From Hyphomicrobium sp. NDB2Meth4 (GTDB lineage Bacteria; Pseudomonadota; Alphaproteobacteria; Rhizobiales; Hyphomicrobiaceae), in the NCBI RefSeq assembly GCF_900117445.1, contig NZ_FPEJ01000007.1, forward strand, positions 62,001-126,000: a DNA stretch of 64,000 bases, read 5' to 3'. The number at the start of each line of letters is the position of its first letter. Positions within the stretch are counted from its first letter, which is position 1. Position numbers and translations under genes: made by a program. Shown in pieces: positions 63,845 through 64,000 of the stretch. The notes beneath the pieces are model-generated. The model ran no database searches, was not told the origin of the DNA, and saw nothing but the letters and a program-made list of their open reading frames with translations.

Positions 63845-64000
63845 GACGCTTCACTCGATGCTGACGACGCTACATTCCGCAACTTGCGGGGCGACCTTCG
63901 GCAAGTATGAGCTGGTTTGGTTAAGGCAGGCTAAACCGCTGTCCCGCGCGTCGAGTTCCGTCTAGCGAGGTCCGACTTGAGCCAGCACCATCCCGAATCC

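Noticed and set aside
63976-64000. TTG-initiated plus-strand frame at the right edge
   Set aside because: Only eight codons are visible, too few to support a gene.

Overview
The window is about 64 kb of GC-rich DNA from an alphaproteobacterium, most likely a member of the Hyphomicrobiales (Rhizobiales). The signs are a FixK-type regulator beside ccoNOQP-ccoGHIS, a PhyR-NepR-EcfG general stress response (an alphaproteobacterial system), HWE-family sensor kinases, a DctS/DctR-like pair with a TRAP binding protein, a MocR regulator, and a CbiZ/CbiB/CobC cobamide salvage cluster. The genus is not resolved from sequence alone. I saw no rRNA or tRNA genes, CRISPR array, insertion sequence or phage genes; this is a chromosomal, mostly housekeeping and respiration/stress region.

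Layout. 0-4.6 kb: an edge-truncated LysR regulator, an orphan TRAP solute-binding protein, and a divergent sensor kinase/response regulator pair. 4.6-11.7 kb: remnant of an outer-membrane protein gene, a tripartite export operon (NodT-type lipoprotein, MacA, MacB) and an acyltransferase-3/SGNH membrane protein. 12.3-21.2 kb: an iron/oxidative stress block with two PepSY-TM membrane proteins, ahpC-ahpF and a TonB siderophore receptor. 21.2-24 kb: a patatin/acetoacetate decarboxylase/3-hydroxybutyrate dehydrogenase operon. 24-27.9 kb: cobamide salvage (cbiZ, a LOG-family gene, cbiB, divergent cobC).

27.9-39.1 kb: microaerobic block. It holds oxygen-independent hemN, a hemerythrin-domain protein, a FixK-like regulator and the full ccoNOQP-ccoGHIS set, including a 58-residue ccoQ. 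FixK/Fnr-like boxes precede hemN and ccoN and lie between the hemerythrin gene and the regulator, suggesting one local regulon. 39-47 kb: a Cys-rich orphan, an OmpR-type regulator, a hybrid kinase, a MocR regulator with two 10-bp direct repeats at its start, a DUF983 protein, an EamA exporter and an HWE kinase.

47-58 kb: general stress response island. phyR and nepR-ecfG are convergent here, and a decayed copy of the ecfG 3' end lies between them. Five sites match the EcfG promoter consensus GGAAC-N16/17-CGTT exactly. They lie upstream of phyR, nepR-ecfG, a Crp-like regulator, a PRC-barrel protein and a DUF892 (YciE-like) protein; two weaker matches precede small genes. hsp20-lon and rimO follow. 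58-64 kb: a coiled-coil membrane protein, an aldo/keto reductase, aroC, a histidine phosphatase, fabI and a secreted surface-antigen-like protein.
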